Shown one piece after another: positions 1 through 8,302 of a stretch of 56,482 nt of DNA. The DNA is from Acidobacteriota bacterium (GTDB lineage: Bacteria; Acidobacteriota; CAIWXX01), in assembly GCA_016191015.1 (NCBI GenBank), contig JACPPM010000184.1, positions 1-56,482 on the forward strand, given 5' to 3'. Both the position numbers and the translations under genes were made by a program. The first letter of the stretch is position 1, and each line of letters opens with the position of its first letter. The notes below the pieces were generated by a model. That model had not been told where the DNA came from, made no database searches, and saw only the letters and a list, made by a program, of their open reading frames with translations.

Positions 1-110
1 AATCCATGTGGGAGTACATACCATTTCACAGATTGACTCGCAGATGTCGCCGATTGCTTCGCGCCGACCCGAGAGTGAGGAGCAAGTTGCTCGTCGGTTG
101 AATGCTGGAA

Positions 111-204
111 GAATCTGCGTAATCTGCGCGGAAATCTGCGCCAACTGCGGTTTCGCACGGAACGGCCTCGCCCGCGTCGGCGCCTCCGCCTTGCCGCAGC
201 CCTG
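111..204 (+). repeat. Dispersed ~90-bp intergenic repeat, copy A
   Basis: Near-identical to 4259-4347 and 18338-18429, both in the opposite orientation. The left part is built of short ATCTGCG direct repeats (AATCTGCG, TAATCTGCG, AAATCTGCG) followed by a conserved core containing GCACGGAACGGCCTCGCCCG and ending GCCGCAGCCC. An open frame across it gives a cysteine-rich translation (ICAEICA-type), but the copies sit between genes and differ in what they are joined to, so I read it as a non-coding dispersed element. A shorter related stretch lies just upstream (about 28-52). Confidence 0.7.
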
Positions 205-374
205 ACCCCCACCCCTGTTCAATCCTCCCGGATCTACGGCCAACGCAGGCTCTCCGGGAGAGAGAGGGGCTCCAGAACACGGCATTGACACCGCGCATGG
301 CCGAGTCTAAATTTGAATCGGGCAGTGTCGACGTAGACCAACGAGCGAAACAGGAAGACGAAGGAGATCAGAGA

Positions 375-683
375 ATGGGACAGTACAAGAGGGCGCTTGG
401 CGTATCGGATCTGCAACCAGGGCACGCTGTAACTGTCGCGGTTGACGGAATCGAGGTGGCGGTTTTCAACGTCGATGGGAGATTCTATGCGTTGCAGAAC
501 GCGTGTCCGCACCGAGGCGGTCCGCTCGGCGATGGCGATCTTGAAGGCAGCATCGTGACCTGCCCATGGCACGGGTGGGAGTGGGACGTCACGAGCGGGT
601 CCGGCGCGGAAGATGCCAGCGTCAAGACGAAAGCGTATCAGGTGAAGGTGGAAGGGGACGAGGTGCTCGTTCTGGTCGAGTAG
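375..683 (+). CDS. Rieske [2Fe-2S] ferredoxin (NirD-like small subunit type)
   Basis: A 102-residue soluble Rieske protein. The two cluster-binding motifs are visible: CPH at 44-46 followed by RGGPL, and CPWH at 63-66, giving the C-x-H / C-x2-H pattern that ligates a [2Fe-2S] cluster. The length matches stand-alone ferredoxins of ring-hydroxylating dioxygenases and NirD-type subunits. The ATG at 375 was preferred to the longer ORF start because AAGGAGATCAG lies just upstream and homology begins there. No oxygenase partner is adjacent; the next genes run towards it on the other strand. The electron-transfer role is known for the family; the redox partner cannot be told from the window. Confidence 0.9.
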   Translation: MGQYKRALGVSDLQPGHAVTVAVDGIEVAVFNVDGRFYALQNACPHRGGPLGDGDLEGSIVTCPWHGWEWDVTSGSGAEDASVKTKAYQVKVEGDEVLVLVE

Positions 684-719
684 AAGAGGTCCGATGGTGC
701 GGCCGCGAGGGATCTCCGG

Positions 720-1106
720 CTATCGGCCATCACCGCTTGTCCCGGCCGGCGCATCGCTGAGGGTCACGAGCGTCTTGCCGAGATCGACCAGCTCTCCTTC
801 GGCACAATGAACCGCATCGACCCTGCCGTCGTGAGGTGACGCCAACCGGTACTCCATCTTCATCGCCTCGAGAATGACGAGCACGTCACCCTCGCGCACG
901 TCCATCCCCGCCGCCGCCGGCACCCTCACGACTTTCCCCGTCATCGGCGCCCGTACTTCATCTTCACTCAATCCCCGCGCCGCATCCCTCCGCTCATGCG
1001 GCACAAACACAGTGCGTCCCCGCCAGCCGATCCATACCCCCGCCGCCGTGCGCTCGACCGCCACACGGCAGACCTTGCCCGCGATCTCCACCGTGGTCCA
1101 GCTCAT
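720..1106 (-). CDS. Biotin carboxyl carrier protein of acyl-CoA carboxylase
   Basis: A 128-residue biotinyl-domain protein. The biotin attachment motif EAMKME is present with the target lysine at about residue 83, preceded by the usual APMTGKVV stretch. It carries the carboxyl group from the biotin carboxylase to the carboxyltransferase. The start at 1106 overlaps the stop of the biotin carboxylase gene (ATGA), so the two are translationally coupled; the longer ORF start would lie inside that gene. In many bacteria this domain is fused to the carboxylase; here it is a separate gene, as in the Bacillus yng cluster. Confidence 0.88.
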   Translation of the reverse strand: MSWTTVEIAGKVCRVAVERTAAGVWIGWRGRTVFVPHERRDAARGLSEDEVRAPMTGKVVRVPAAAGMDVREGDVLVILEAMKMEYRLASPHDGRVDAVHCAEGELVDLGKTLVTLSDAPAGTSGDGR

Positions 1107-2566
1107 GCGCCCATCCTGAATCCACCTAGCGCGTGCCAGGGCGAGTACTGGTCGCACAGCGCGCCGCCGGCTGTGCGCAGAACCGCAGGCGTATGAGCGG
1201 ACCGTGCGGCCAGCTGGAGCACCTCCGCGGGCACCGCGGCCGGCTCCCAGCTCCTCGATTCGATCGTGGTCGTGTGAGTCGCACCACTCCTGAGCTCCTC
1301 ACTCTCAAGCAATTGGATGATGAACGCCTGGCTGGTGTGCACGCCGAGGATGGTCGTTTCGCGGAGCGCGGTGACGAGTCGCCGGCGGGCCTGCTCGCGG
1401 TCCTGGCCCCAACAGATGATCTTGGCGAGGAGCGAGTCGTAGAATGGATGGACCTCGGATCCCTGCACAATACCGGAGTCGATTCTGGTCTGAGGGCGCG
1501 TGGGCCAGTCGAGCATCAGGATCTTGCCGGTTGACGGCAGAAACTGACTATAAGGATCTTCAGCATTCAGCCGTGCTTCGATCGCATGCCCACGCGGGTC
1601 CGGGGGGACCGGGAGGGCCCCACCGCTGGCGATCTCGATCTGGGAGCGCACCAGATCGAGCCCAGTCACAGCCTCCGTCACCGGATGTTCGACTTGCAGC
1701 CGCGTGTTCACTTCGAGGAAGTAGAAGGCGCCGTCCGGCCCCACGAGGAACTCGACGGTGCCCGCATTGGCGTAGCCCGTCGCCGCGGCGAGTTTCACCG
1801 CTGCCTCACAGAGCCTCGAGCGGGTGCGCGCATCGATCCCCGGCGACGGGGACTCCTCAATGACCTTCTGGTATCTTCGCTGAAGGCTGCACTCACGTTC
1901 CCCCAGCGCGACAGCTCCGACTCCGTCTCCGAGGATCTGGACCTCGACGTGGCGCGCGGGATGGATGTATTTTTCCACGAGGAGGCGGTCGTCGGAGAAC
2001 GCTGCATGCGCTTCGCGTCTCGCCCCTGCGAATGCCTCCTTGATCTCCTCCCGCGAGTGGACGCGGCGCATTCCCTTACCGCCCCCTCCGCCGGCGGCCT
2101 TGATCAGGACCGGGTATCCGACGCGGTCTGCGGCCGCAGCGGCGGCATCGGGAGAGTCGCATTGGCGCGCGCCCGGGACCACCGGTACCCCGATATCCTC
2201 GGCCGCCTTCCGCGCGGCCCGCTTGTCCCCGAGGGCCCGCATCGCTGCCGGAGATGGGCCAATGAAGACCAGACCGGCGTCCTCGCAGGCTGCTGCGAAC
2301 TGTGCGTTCTCGGCCAGGAACCCATAGCCGGGATGGACGGCCGATGCGCCCGCGCGCTGGCCGGCGGTGATGATCAGAGTCGCATCGAGGTAGCTGCGCG
2401 GCGCTCCGAGGCCCACCGCTTCATCTGCCATCCACACATGCGGGGCATCCCGATCGACGTCGGAATGTACCGCCAGCGATGCGATACCCATCTCGCGAAG
2501 GGTCCTGATGACGCGGCAGGCGATCTCGCCTCGATTCGCGACCAGGACCTTGCGAATAGCTCTCAT
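1103..2566 (-). CDS. Biotin carboxylase subunit of acyl-CoA carboxylase
   Basis: 487 residues. It begins MRAIRKVLVANRGEIA, the classic N-terminus of biotin carboxylase, and contains the ATP-grasp glycine loop GGGGKGM and the EVNTRLQVEHPVTE signature. It carboxylates biotin on the carrier encoded just downstream, using ATP and bicarbonate. The ORF track extends to 2911, but that extension overlaps the carboxyltransferase gene; the ATG at 2566 lies 8 bases after the carboxyltransferase stop and fits the family start. Length is normal for a carboxylase lacking its biotinyl domain. Part of a three-gene operon. Confidence 0.93.
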   Translation of the reverse strand: MRAIRKVLVANRGEIACRVIRTLREMGIASLAVHSDVDRDAPHVWMADEAVGLGAPRSYLDATLIITAGQRAGASAVHPGYGFLAENAQFAAACEDAGLVFIGPSPAAMRALGDKRAARKAAEDIGVPVVPGARQCDSPDAAAAAADRVGYPVLIKAAGGGGGKGMRRVHSREEIKEAFAGARREAHAAFSDDRLLVEKYIHPARHVEVQILGDGVGAVALGERECSLQRRYQKVIEESPSPGIDARTRSRLCEAAVKLAAATGYANAGTVEFLVGPDGAFYFLEVNTRLQVEHPVTEAVTGLDLVRSQIEIASGGALPVPPDPRGHAIEARLNAEDPYSQFLPSTGKILMLDWPTRPQTRIDSGIVQGSEVHPFYDSLLAKIICWGQDREQARRRLVTALRETTILGVHTSQAFIIQLLESEELRSGATHTTTIESRSWEPAAVPAEVLQLAARSAHTPAVLRTAGGALCDQYSPWHALGGFRMGA

Positions 2567-2574
2567 CGCCCGCG

Positions 2575-4182
2575 TTACATGCGAAACACAGGCGCGCTGC
2601 TGGGTTCGACCGGCGCGTTGAGGGCCGCTGAGAGCGCGAGTGCGACGATTGTTCGAGTCTCCGCCGGGTCGATGATTCCGTCGTCCCACAGGTGTGAGGT
2701 GCCGAAGTACGGGTCGCCCTCCCGTTCGTATTTCTCGAGAACGGGCTGAGCGATCTTCTGGGCCTCCTCGTGCGAGAGCGTCTTCCCATCTCGCGCAAGC
2801 TGTTCGCGCTTGACCTGCACGAGAACGCTGGCGGCCTGTTCGGCCCCCATCACTGAAATCCTCGCATTCGGCCACGTGAAGAGGAACCGGGGCCGGTAGC
2901 CGCGGCCGCACATCGCGTAGTTGCCCGCTCCGTGGGAAGCTCCGATGATCACCGTGATGCGCGGGACGGCCGCGGTTGCCACGGCCTGGACCATCTTGGC
3001 GCCGTCCTTTGCAATCCCGCCCTGCTCATACCGCCTCCCCACCATGAAGCCGGTGATGTTCTGGAGGAAGAGGAGGGGGATCTTACGCTGCGAACAGATC
3101 TGGACGAAGTGGGCGCCTTTCAGCGCGCTCTCGCTGAAAAGCACGCCGTTGTTCGCGACGATCCCCACTGGGTACCCCATCCAGCGGGCGAAGCCGCAGA
3201 CAAGCGTCGGGCCGTAATTCGCCTTGTACTCGTGGAAGCGGCTTCCGTCCACGAGGCGCGCGAGCAACTCGTGCACCTCATACGGATGCCGCGTATCAGT
3301 GGGCAGGATGCCGTAGATCTCCTCGGCCGGATATATCGGCTCCTCCGGCGGCACAAGGTCCAGCTCGACTCGCTTCACCGTGTTGAGGTTCTCCACAACG
3401 TTGCGGCAGATGTGGAGTGCCTCTTCTTCGCTCGAGGCCAGGTGATCGGTGACGCCGGAAATGCGCGAGTGCATTTCACCGCCGCCCAGATCCTCGGGCG
3501 TGACGTCCTCGCCGGTGGCCGCTTTCACAAGCGGCGGGCCGGCCAGGTAGATCGTTCCTGCGCCTTTGACGATGATGTTCTCGTCGGACATAGCCGGAAC
3601 GTAGGCGCCGCCGGCCGTGCACATACCGAGCACGACGGCGACCTGCGGGATGCCGAGCGACGACATGATCGCCTGGTTGTAAAAGATGCGGCCGAAGTGC
3701 TCCTTGTCGGGGAACACGTCGGCCTGCAGAGGCAGGAACACACCTCCCGAGTCGACGAGGTAGATCGTGGAGAGGCGATTGTCGAGCGCCACCTCCTGAG
3801 CCCGAATGTGCTTCTTGATCGTCTCGGGGAAGTACGTGCCGCCTTTCACCGTGGAGTCATTGGCCACGATCATGCACTCACGTCCGGCCACCATCCCGAC
3901 TCCTGTGACGATTCCCGCCGACGGGATCTCGTTCTTGTGGAGGTTCCAGGCGGCGAGCGCGGAGAGCTCGAGAAACGGCGTCTCAGGGTCGATCAGCTTC
4001 TCGATGCGTTCGCGCGCCAGCAGCTTCCCGCGCTTCCGTTGGGTCGCAACCGCCTCAGCCGATCCCCCACGCTGCACCTGCGCCAGCCGCTCGCGAAGCC
4101 TCTCCCTGAGCCTCTGGTGATGCTCGCTGGCCGCCTTGAACTCGGGTGAGCTCGTGCGAATGTGGCTACGCAGGATGTCCAT
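2575..4182 (-). CDS. Acyl-CoA carboxylase carboxyltransferase (methylcrotonyl-CoA type)
   Basis: 535 residues, the usual size for the beta subunit of 3-methylcrotonyl-CoA or propionyl-CoA carboxylase. Both crotonase-fold halves are recognisable: [16 protein letters not shown] in the N half and [16 protein letters not shown] in the C half, which form the two oxyanion holes. The [16 protein letters not shown] stretch is typical of MccB/LiuB proteins of leucine breakdown. It transfers carboxylate from biotin to the acyl-CoA. First gene of the operon with the two downstream subunits. The substrate is inferred from resemblance to MccB and is not certain, since no other leucine-pathway gene is adjacent. 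Confidence 0.9.
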   Translation of the reverse strand: MDILRSHIRTSSPEFKAASEHHQRLRERLRERLAQVQRGGSAEAVATQRKRGKLLARERIEKLIDPETPFLELSALAAWNLHKNEIPSAGIVTGVGMVAGRECMIVANDSTVKGGTYFPETIKKHIRAQEVALDNRLSTIYLVDSGGVFLPLQADVFPDKEHFGRIFYNQAIMSSLGIPQVAVVLGMCTAGGAYVPAMSDENIIVKGAGTIYLAGPPLVKAATGEDVTPEDLGGGEMHSRISGVTDHLASSEEEALHICRNVVENLNTVKRVELDLVPPEEPIYPAEEIYGILPTDTRHPYEVHELLARLVDGSRFHEYKANYGPTLVCGFARWMGYPVGIVANNGVLFSESALKGAHFVQICSQRKIPLLFLQNITGFMVGRRYEQGGIAKDGAKMVQAVATAAVPRITVIIGASHGAGNYAMCGRGYRPRFLFTWPNARISVMGAEQAASVLVQVKREQLARDGKTLSHEEAQKIAQPVLEKYEREGDPYFGTSHLWDDGIIDPAETRTIVALALSAALNAPVEPSSAPVFRM

Positions 4183-4258
4183 CTATCCTCTCCAATACAA
4201 GATCGTCCATCTTATGCCGGAGAGCGGCGCGGCGACAAGGGCGGCGATCATGCCTGAC

Positions 4259-4347
4259 AGGGCTGCGGCAAAGTCGAGGCGCCGACTCGGGCGAGGCCGT
4301 TCCGTGCGAAACCGCAGATGGCGCAGGTTTCCGCGCAGATTTCCGTC
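4259..4347 (-). repeat. Dispersed ~90-bp intergenic repeat, copy B
   Basis: Reverse-oriented copy of the element at 111-204. It shares the GGCCTCGCCCGAGTCGGCG core and the TTGCCGCAGCCCTG end, and carries two of the ATCTGCG/CCTGCG units. It sits between the carboxyltransferase gene and the 3' end of the BP74-like gene, and its edge overlaps that gene's stop codon. Confidence 0.7.
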
Positions 4348-4867
4348 AGGACTCGACCTGCGACGGATCGAGCTCGCGGGTCACGGTGTAGGACCAGAAG
4401 CCGATCATCCCTCCGGTCATGCTGATCCATTCATCCAGGTGCTCCTCGACATAGGTCGGGGTGCCGTCGAGGAGCTCGATGGTCGCGTCGGCGAACTGAA
4501 CGAGCTCGGTGACGTGCCACGACCACTCACGCTTTCCGAGGATGTCCCTGTTGTGGTATCTCCCCTCGCCCCCGCCCTTCGCAATCCGAGCCACGACGAT
4601 CCGGCTCGTGACGGACTCAGGATCTTCGATGATCGCACGGGCCATGGTGATGTCCTCGGCGCGAGTGAGGGGAAGCACGTACGAGTCGCCATGGGTTGGG
4701 CTCGATACGAGAAAGTAGGCTGCCTTGGGGATCAGGGTGTCGTTGCACCGAGCGGCGAAAAGGCTGAACCAGATAAGGCAAAAGACAAAGCCCTTTCGCG
4801 GACCCGCCTGCACCGCTCCCTTACGGTCGCGGCTCCATGAGGAAAGAGCAGGCGGGCGCGTGAGCAT
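4346..4867 (-). CDS. Secreted BP74-like domain protein
   Basis: About 173 residues. The mature part resembles the BP74 N-terminal domain (calmodulin-binding BP-74 fragment of Dictyostelium and bacterial relatives): a YFLVSSPTHGDSYVLPLT beginning, a WSWHV motif and the closing PTYVEEHLDEW ... WSYTVTREL pattern. A hydrophobic stretch (FVFCLIWFSLFAARC) before it suggests export. The function of this domain in bacteria is unknown. The start is uncertain: an ATG at 4897 would overlap queE by 17 bases, 4867 avoids that, and neither has a strong ribosome site. It follows queE on the same strand; nothing links the two functionally. Confidence 0.6.
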   Translation of the reverse strand: MLTRPPALSSWSRDRKGAVQAGPRKGFVFCLIWFSLFAARCNDTLIPKAAYFLVSSPTHGDSYVLPLTRAEDITMARAIIEDPESVTSRIVVARIAKGGGEGRYHNRDILGKREWSWHVTELVQFADATIELLDGTPTYVEEHLDEWISMTGGMIGFWSYTVTRELDPSQVES

Positions 4868-4880
4868 GCGGCCGGGCCAA

Positions 4881-5522
4881 CTACACCCCACGCGCATCAG
4901 GTCCCCAAATCAGTTTGTGCAACTGCACTTGCAGTCTGGCCTGGATTCCGCTCGCCAGCATCCAGCCGGCAAGCTGCTCGAGCGGCAGCGATCCCCAGAC
5001 CGGTGAGAAAATCAATCCGCATCGCCCGTCCAGCGCGTGGGAGCGGATCACGTCGAGGGCGAATTCGAAATCCGCTCGATCCTTCACGACGAACTTGATA
5101 TCGTCCGCGGCCTGGATGTGGCGGAAGTTTTCGAACAGATTCCCGGCGGCTTCGCCGCTGCCGGGACACTTCACGTCCAGGACCTTCACGACCGATGGCG
5201 GCACATCCCCGATCGGCAGCGCACCGCTGGTCTCGAGCAGGACCCGGTACCCGCTTTCCAGAAGGTTTCTGAGAAGATCGATGCAGCCCGGCTGCAGCAG
5301 GGGCTCACCCCCCGTGACCTCGACCAAGCTGCATCGATAGCGGGACAACTCGCCCATGATCTCCTCGATGCTCATCGCGCTTCCTTCGCCGAACGCGTAC
5401 TCGGTGTCACACCAGGTGCACCGAAGGTTGCACCCGGCCAGCCGCACGAAGGCGCAGGGGAATCCCATCCACCGGCTTTCACCCTGGATGCTGTAGAAGA
5501 TCTCGTTCACGTACAAGGTCAC
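4881..5522 (-). CDS. queE: 7-carboxy-7-deazaguanine synthase QueE
   Basis: A 213-residue radical SAM enzyme that converts carboxy-tetrahydropterin to 7-carboxy-7-deazaguanine, the ring-contraction step of queuosine biosynthesis. The [4Fe-4S]/SAM motif is CNLRCTWC (Cys31, Cys35, Cys38, the C-x3-C-x2-C spacing). The N-terminus NEIFYSIQGES is the QueE signature, and VTGGEPLLQ and ETSG match the rest of the family. No queC, queD or queF is in the window. The start has AGGTGACCTTG-type sequence upstream and matches the family N-terminus. Confidence 0.93.
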   Translation of the reverse strand: MTLYVNEIFYSIQGESRWMGFPCAFVRLAGCNLRCTWCDTEYAFGEGSAMSIEEIMGELSRYRCSLVEVTGGEPLLQPGCIDLLRNLLESGYRVLLETSGALPIGDVPPSVVKVLDVKCPGSGEAAGNLFENFRHIQAADDIKFVVKDRADFEFALDVIRSHALDGRCGLIFSPVWGSLPLEQLAGWMLASGIQARLQVQLHKLIWGPDARGV

Positions 5523-5598
5523 CTCCCGATCATAAGGGATCGCGGGTGAAGTATGAAGGTGCGACGATACGTGTGCGTGGACCCGATGAACGTTCCTT

Positions 5599-5616
5599 GG
5601 TTAGTGTATGCTAACC
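5599..5616. promoter_or_regulatory. Palindromic operator candidate between queE and MBL gene
   Basis: GGTTAG-tgtatg-CTAACC is a perfect 6-bp inverted repeat with a 6-bp spacer, in the divergent region 23 bases upstream of the MBL-fold gene start. Size and symmetry fit a dimeric TetR-type repressor site. The cognate regulator is not identifiable. Confidence 0.45.
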
Positions 5617-5638
5617 GAGAGAGAGGAGCGGAGAGAGC

Positions 5639-6454
5639 GTGAGCCTCGTGGAGCGTTTTGAGCATGGAGGGGTCGAGGGGCTGCGAGTCGGCCGGTTCAC
5701 TTCCCGGATCAACACGACCTGCATCGTGTATCGAATCGGAAACACGGTCATCGATGCCGGACCGCCGAACCAGTGGCGGCTGGTCAGGCAATTCCTGTCT
5801 GAACGCCAAGTGGGGCGTCTCCTGATCACGCACCACCACGAGGACCACGGCGGCAATGGTGCGGCGATTCGCAGGGAATTCGGCGCGCGAGTGCTCGTCC
5901 ACCCCGCCGGGCGGCCGTTCCTGGCGCGCGGATTCGAAGTGCATCTCTATCGCCGGCTCGTCTGGGGTAAGCCGCCTTTATTCGAACCCGAAGACATGCC
6001 TGATGAGGTTCGCACGGAAGACGGCGTGCGGTTGAGGGCGATTCACACTCCCGGCCACGCCGAGGACCTCGCCTGCTACATCGAGCCGGACCGCGGATGG
6101 CTCTTCACCGGCGACCTCTTCATCGCCGCAAAACCCCGCTACCTGCGGAGTGATGAGGATCCCATTCGAGAGATCGAAAGCCTGCGCGTCGTTCTCACCC
6201 ACGATTTCGAAACCGTTTATTGCGCACATCGCGGCGTCGTCACCGATGGCCGCGCCGCCATTCAGGCCAAGCTGGACTACCTGATCTCACTCCGCGAACA
6301 GGTCCGGGACCTTCGCCGACAGGGGGTGCAGATCGGCGAGATCACCCGCAGACTGCTTGGTCCCGAAGACCTCCTCACCTGGGTCAGCCGAGGCCATTTC
6401 TCAAAGCGCAACCTGGTTGAAGCCATGGCCCGGAACGGCTCACACGTCGACTGA
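5639..6454 (+). CDS. MBL-fold metallo-hydrolase
   Basis: 271 residues with the metallo-beta-lactamase metal site: THHHEDHGG at about 64-72, HTPGHAED around 134-142 and a TGDLF motif that supplies a bridging aspartate. The C-terminal third is helical and resembles the LACTB2-like/winged-helix extension of glyoxalase II-related hydrolases. The start is a GTG at 5639 preceded by GAGAGGAGCGGAGAG. Substrate unknown; hydrolysis of a thioester or phosphodiester is the family expectation. A perfect palindrome lies directly upstream and may control it. Confidence 0.82.
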   Translation: MSLVERFEHGGVEGLRVGRFTSRINTTCIVYRIGNTVIDAGPPNQWRLVRQFLSERQVGRLLITHHHEDHGGNGAAIRREFGARVLVHPAGRPFLARGFEVHLYRRLVWGKPPLFEPEDMPDEVRTEDGVRLRAIHTPGHAEDLACYIEPDRGWLFTGDLFIAAKPRYLRSDEDPIREIESLRVVLTHDFETVYCAHRGVVTDGRAAIQAKLDYLISLREQVRDLRRQGVQIGEITRRLLGPEDLLTWVSRGHFSKRNLVEAMARNGSHVD

Positions 6455-6518
6455 GATCGGCCGTCGCCCGCCGCACCTCGCCCGTGAAAACGAGGCAACG
6501 AGCCAATGGCTCAAAGTC

Positions 6519-8201
6519 TCAGTTTCTCCTACTCTTGATCGCGGTCAGTGCGCGTCTTGCGTCGTTGCGAACTTCCGCTGAAGGATCCTTACGGGAGAGA
6601 AGGTCGAGTGACTTCAGGTGTGAGGAGCTCCCTGACTGCGCGAGAACAAGGCAGGCGGCGCGACGGATGTCGGTCAAGGGACTCCCGAGAGCGGCCGCCA
6701 CGATCTTCAGAGAATCCGGAGAGTGAAGGCGTCCGAGCTGCTTGAGCGCTTCCGTCGAAAACGGCGGTCTGTCCAGCTTGGCGACGGCGCCGAGCGCCGC
6801 CGTGACGTCCGGCGAGCTGCTGAAGCTGCCGGCGACGGCAATGAGTGCGAGGGCCTCGTCGGGACTCTGTTCCAGCCCCGACTGCATCAACCCGCTCAGT
6901 TTCGTCAGCACGTAGCTTTCGGATTCAGCCCCACCGGCCTCACCCAGAGCGACGATCGCCGCCGGGTCTCCCTTCTCGGCTTCCTGGCGGACGACGGGAA
7001 GCGTCGTTGCATCCTTCGTGGCTGCAAGCGCGCGCAGAACGGCCTCCCGATAGCGGTTGTTCGTGGCGACGGCGAGCATCGCCTGAAGCTCAGCTGCGTA
7101 CCTCTTGTCGGGATGCCCCGCCAGCCAATCCAAAAGATAGGCGCGGCTTTCGATAGTTCGGCCGGTGTCCTCCAACAGAAACGCAGCCGAAGGCTGCAGG
7201 AGGATCGCGATGAGCGGGGCAATCCGATCGGGAGGAAAACGAAGTAGCGCGCGCAGGGCGTGGCCTCGCAGACGGTCGCGGGCGGGGACATCCGGTATCT
7301 CATTGCTAGTCGGGGGGAGAATCTGCTGAGCTGCCTGCAACGCCTCCTCCTGCTTGAGCAGCGACAGCGCCTCCAGCGCCAGACATCGCTGCGGCTCATC
7401 ACCGGTCTTCAGCAAGGCGGCCAGCGCCGGGACGCAGGTGACGTCGCCCGAACGGCCGATCACGCCGGCTATCCGGAGTCTGTCTTCGAAAGCGGGGACG
7501 AGATCCAGATTCGCGATAAGGCTTCCGGAGATTCGGGTCGATCGTGCGAGAAGGCCGGCCGATTCGATGGCCTGCTCGAACGCCGGCCGGTTGCGTTCCT
7601 GCACCAGGGCCTTCACGAAAAGCTCCTTGTGCTCAGTGAGCGATAACTTGCCGGCCAGATAAAAGCCCAGCTCTCGGTCGACCGCACGCAGGCCCGTCAG
7701 GAGACCCGGCAACATCCTGCTCACGCGCGCCCTGTCCTTGACGGCTTCCAACGCCGCCTCGACGATCCACAGCGCTCTCTCGCTGTTCTCCTTCTGCTTG
7801 CGCATGATGACATCGATCGAAGCGTCGTCACCTCGCCGCGCAAGCATGAGGCAGATCTCTTTCTGGAAAGACTCGTTGAAGCGCTCTACCGGTGTCCGCA
7901 AAAGCAATGCGAATTCTCCCAGCGCATCCACGGGATAGGCCGCCAGCAACCTTCCAGCGGCACTCAACCGGCGCGCCTGATCCGCACCCGTGTACATCTC
8001 TGATCGCAATTGCTCGAACGACTCGGCCGACATCGCCGCCGGGGCGGCCCCATGCCAAATCCAAAACGCCAGGACCGCGCAGGCGACTAGAACGTGACGC
8101 GCGGAGCGCGGAGCGTCGAGCGGCGAGCGCCCCGAGCGAAGCGAAGGGGCAAAGCACGACCGGCGTTTTCGGGAGGCAGTGAGGGTGTTGGCTGTGTTCA
8201 T
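6519..8201 (-). CDS. HEAT-repeat protein, secreted or membrane-anchored
   Basis: 560 residues. After a basic N-terminus there is one hydrophobic segment (HVLVACAVLAFWIWHGAAPAA), then a mature region made almost entirely of alpha-helical HEAT-like repeats, for example CVPALAALLKTGDEPQRCLA and DIRRAACLVLAQSGSSS near the C-terminus. Such proteins serve as protein-binding scaffolds. The segment between the start and the hydrophobic helix is encoded by a 7-bp tandem repeat (8101-8137), so the unusually long n-region probably grew by repeat expansion. No enzyme motif is visible. The start at 8201 is the only ATG upstream of the hydrophobic helix; its ribosome site is weak. Confidence 0.75.
   Translation of the reverse strand: MNTANTLTASRKRRSCFAPSLRSGRSPLDAPRSARHVLVACAVLAFWIWHGAAPAAMSAESFEQLRSEMYTGADQARRLSAAGRLLAAYPVDALGEFALLLRTPVERFNESFQKEICLMLARRGDDASIDVIMRKQKENSERALWIVEAALEAVKDRARVSRMLPGLLTGLRAVDRELGFYLAGKLSLTEHKELFVKALVQERNRPAFEQAIESAGLLARSTRISGSLIANLDLVPAFEDRLRIAGVIGRSGDVTCVPALAALLKTGDEPQRCLALEALSLLKQEEALQAAQQILPPTSNEIPDVPARDRLRGHALRALLRFPPDRIAPLIAILLQPSAAFLLEDTGRTIESRAYLLDWLAGHPDKRYAAELQAMLAVATNNRYREAVLRALAATKDATTLPVVRQEAEKGDPAAIVALGEAGGAESESYVLTKLSGLMQSGLEQSPDEALALIAVAGSFSSSPDVTAALGAVAKLDRPPFSTEALKQLGRLHSPDSLKIVAAALGSPLTDIRRAACLVLAQSGSSSHLKSLDLLSRKDPSAEVRNDARRALTAIKSRRN
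8101..8137. repeat. Degenerate 7-bp tandem repeat inside the HEAT gene
   Basis: Units GCGGAGC, GCGGAGC, GTCGAGC, GGCGAGC and then a diverged unit. The period is 7 bases and the repeat encodes the arginine/serine-rich stretch before the hydrophobic helix of the HEAT protein. Confidence 0.65.
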
Positions 8202-8212
8202 CCGGTTCTATT

Positions 8213-8247
8213 CCCTAGCCCCTAGCCCCCAGTCCCTAGCCCCTTCC
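8213..8247. repeat. Degenerate 7-bp tandem repeat (CCCTAGC type)
   Basis: Five units read CCCTAGC, CCCTAGC, CCCCAGT, CCCTAGC, CCCTTCC. It lies just upstream of the HEAT-protein start in the gap before the next gene. Confidence 0.8.
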
Positions 8248-8302
8248 AAACCCTGGAACGTCAACTCCAACAAACCCTCCGTCAGTCAGGTCTGACGCGC
8301 GC

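Noticed and set aside
26-298. 90-codon minus-strand ORF at the window start
   Set aside because: Runs through the dispersed repeat; similar translations come from the other repeat copies, so it is repeat-derived and not a gene.
1586-2749. 387-codon plus-strand ORF
   Set aside because: Shadow of the biotin carboxylase gene.
2932-4149. 405-codon plus-strand ORF
   Set aside because: Antisense shadow of the carboxyltransferase gene, whose motifs are unmistakable on the minus strand.
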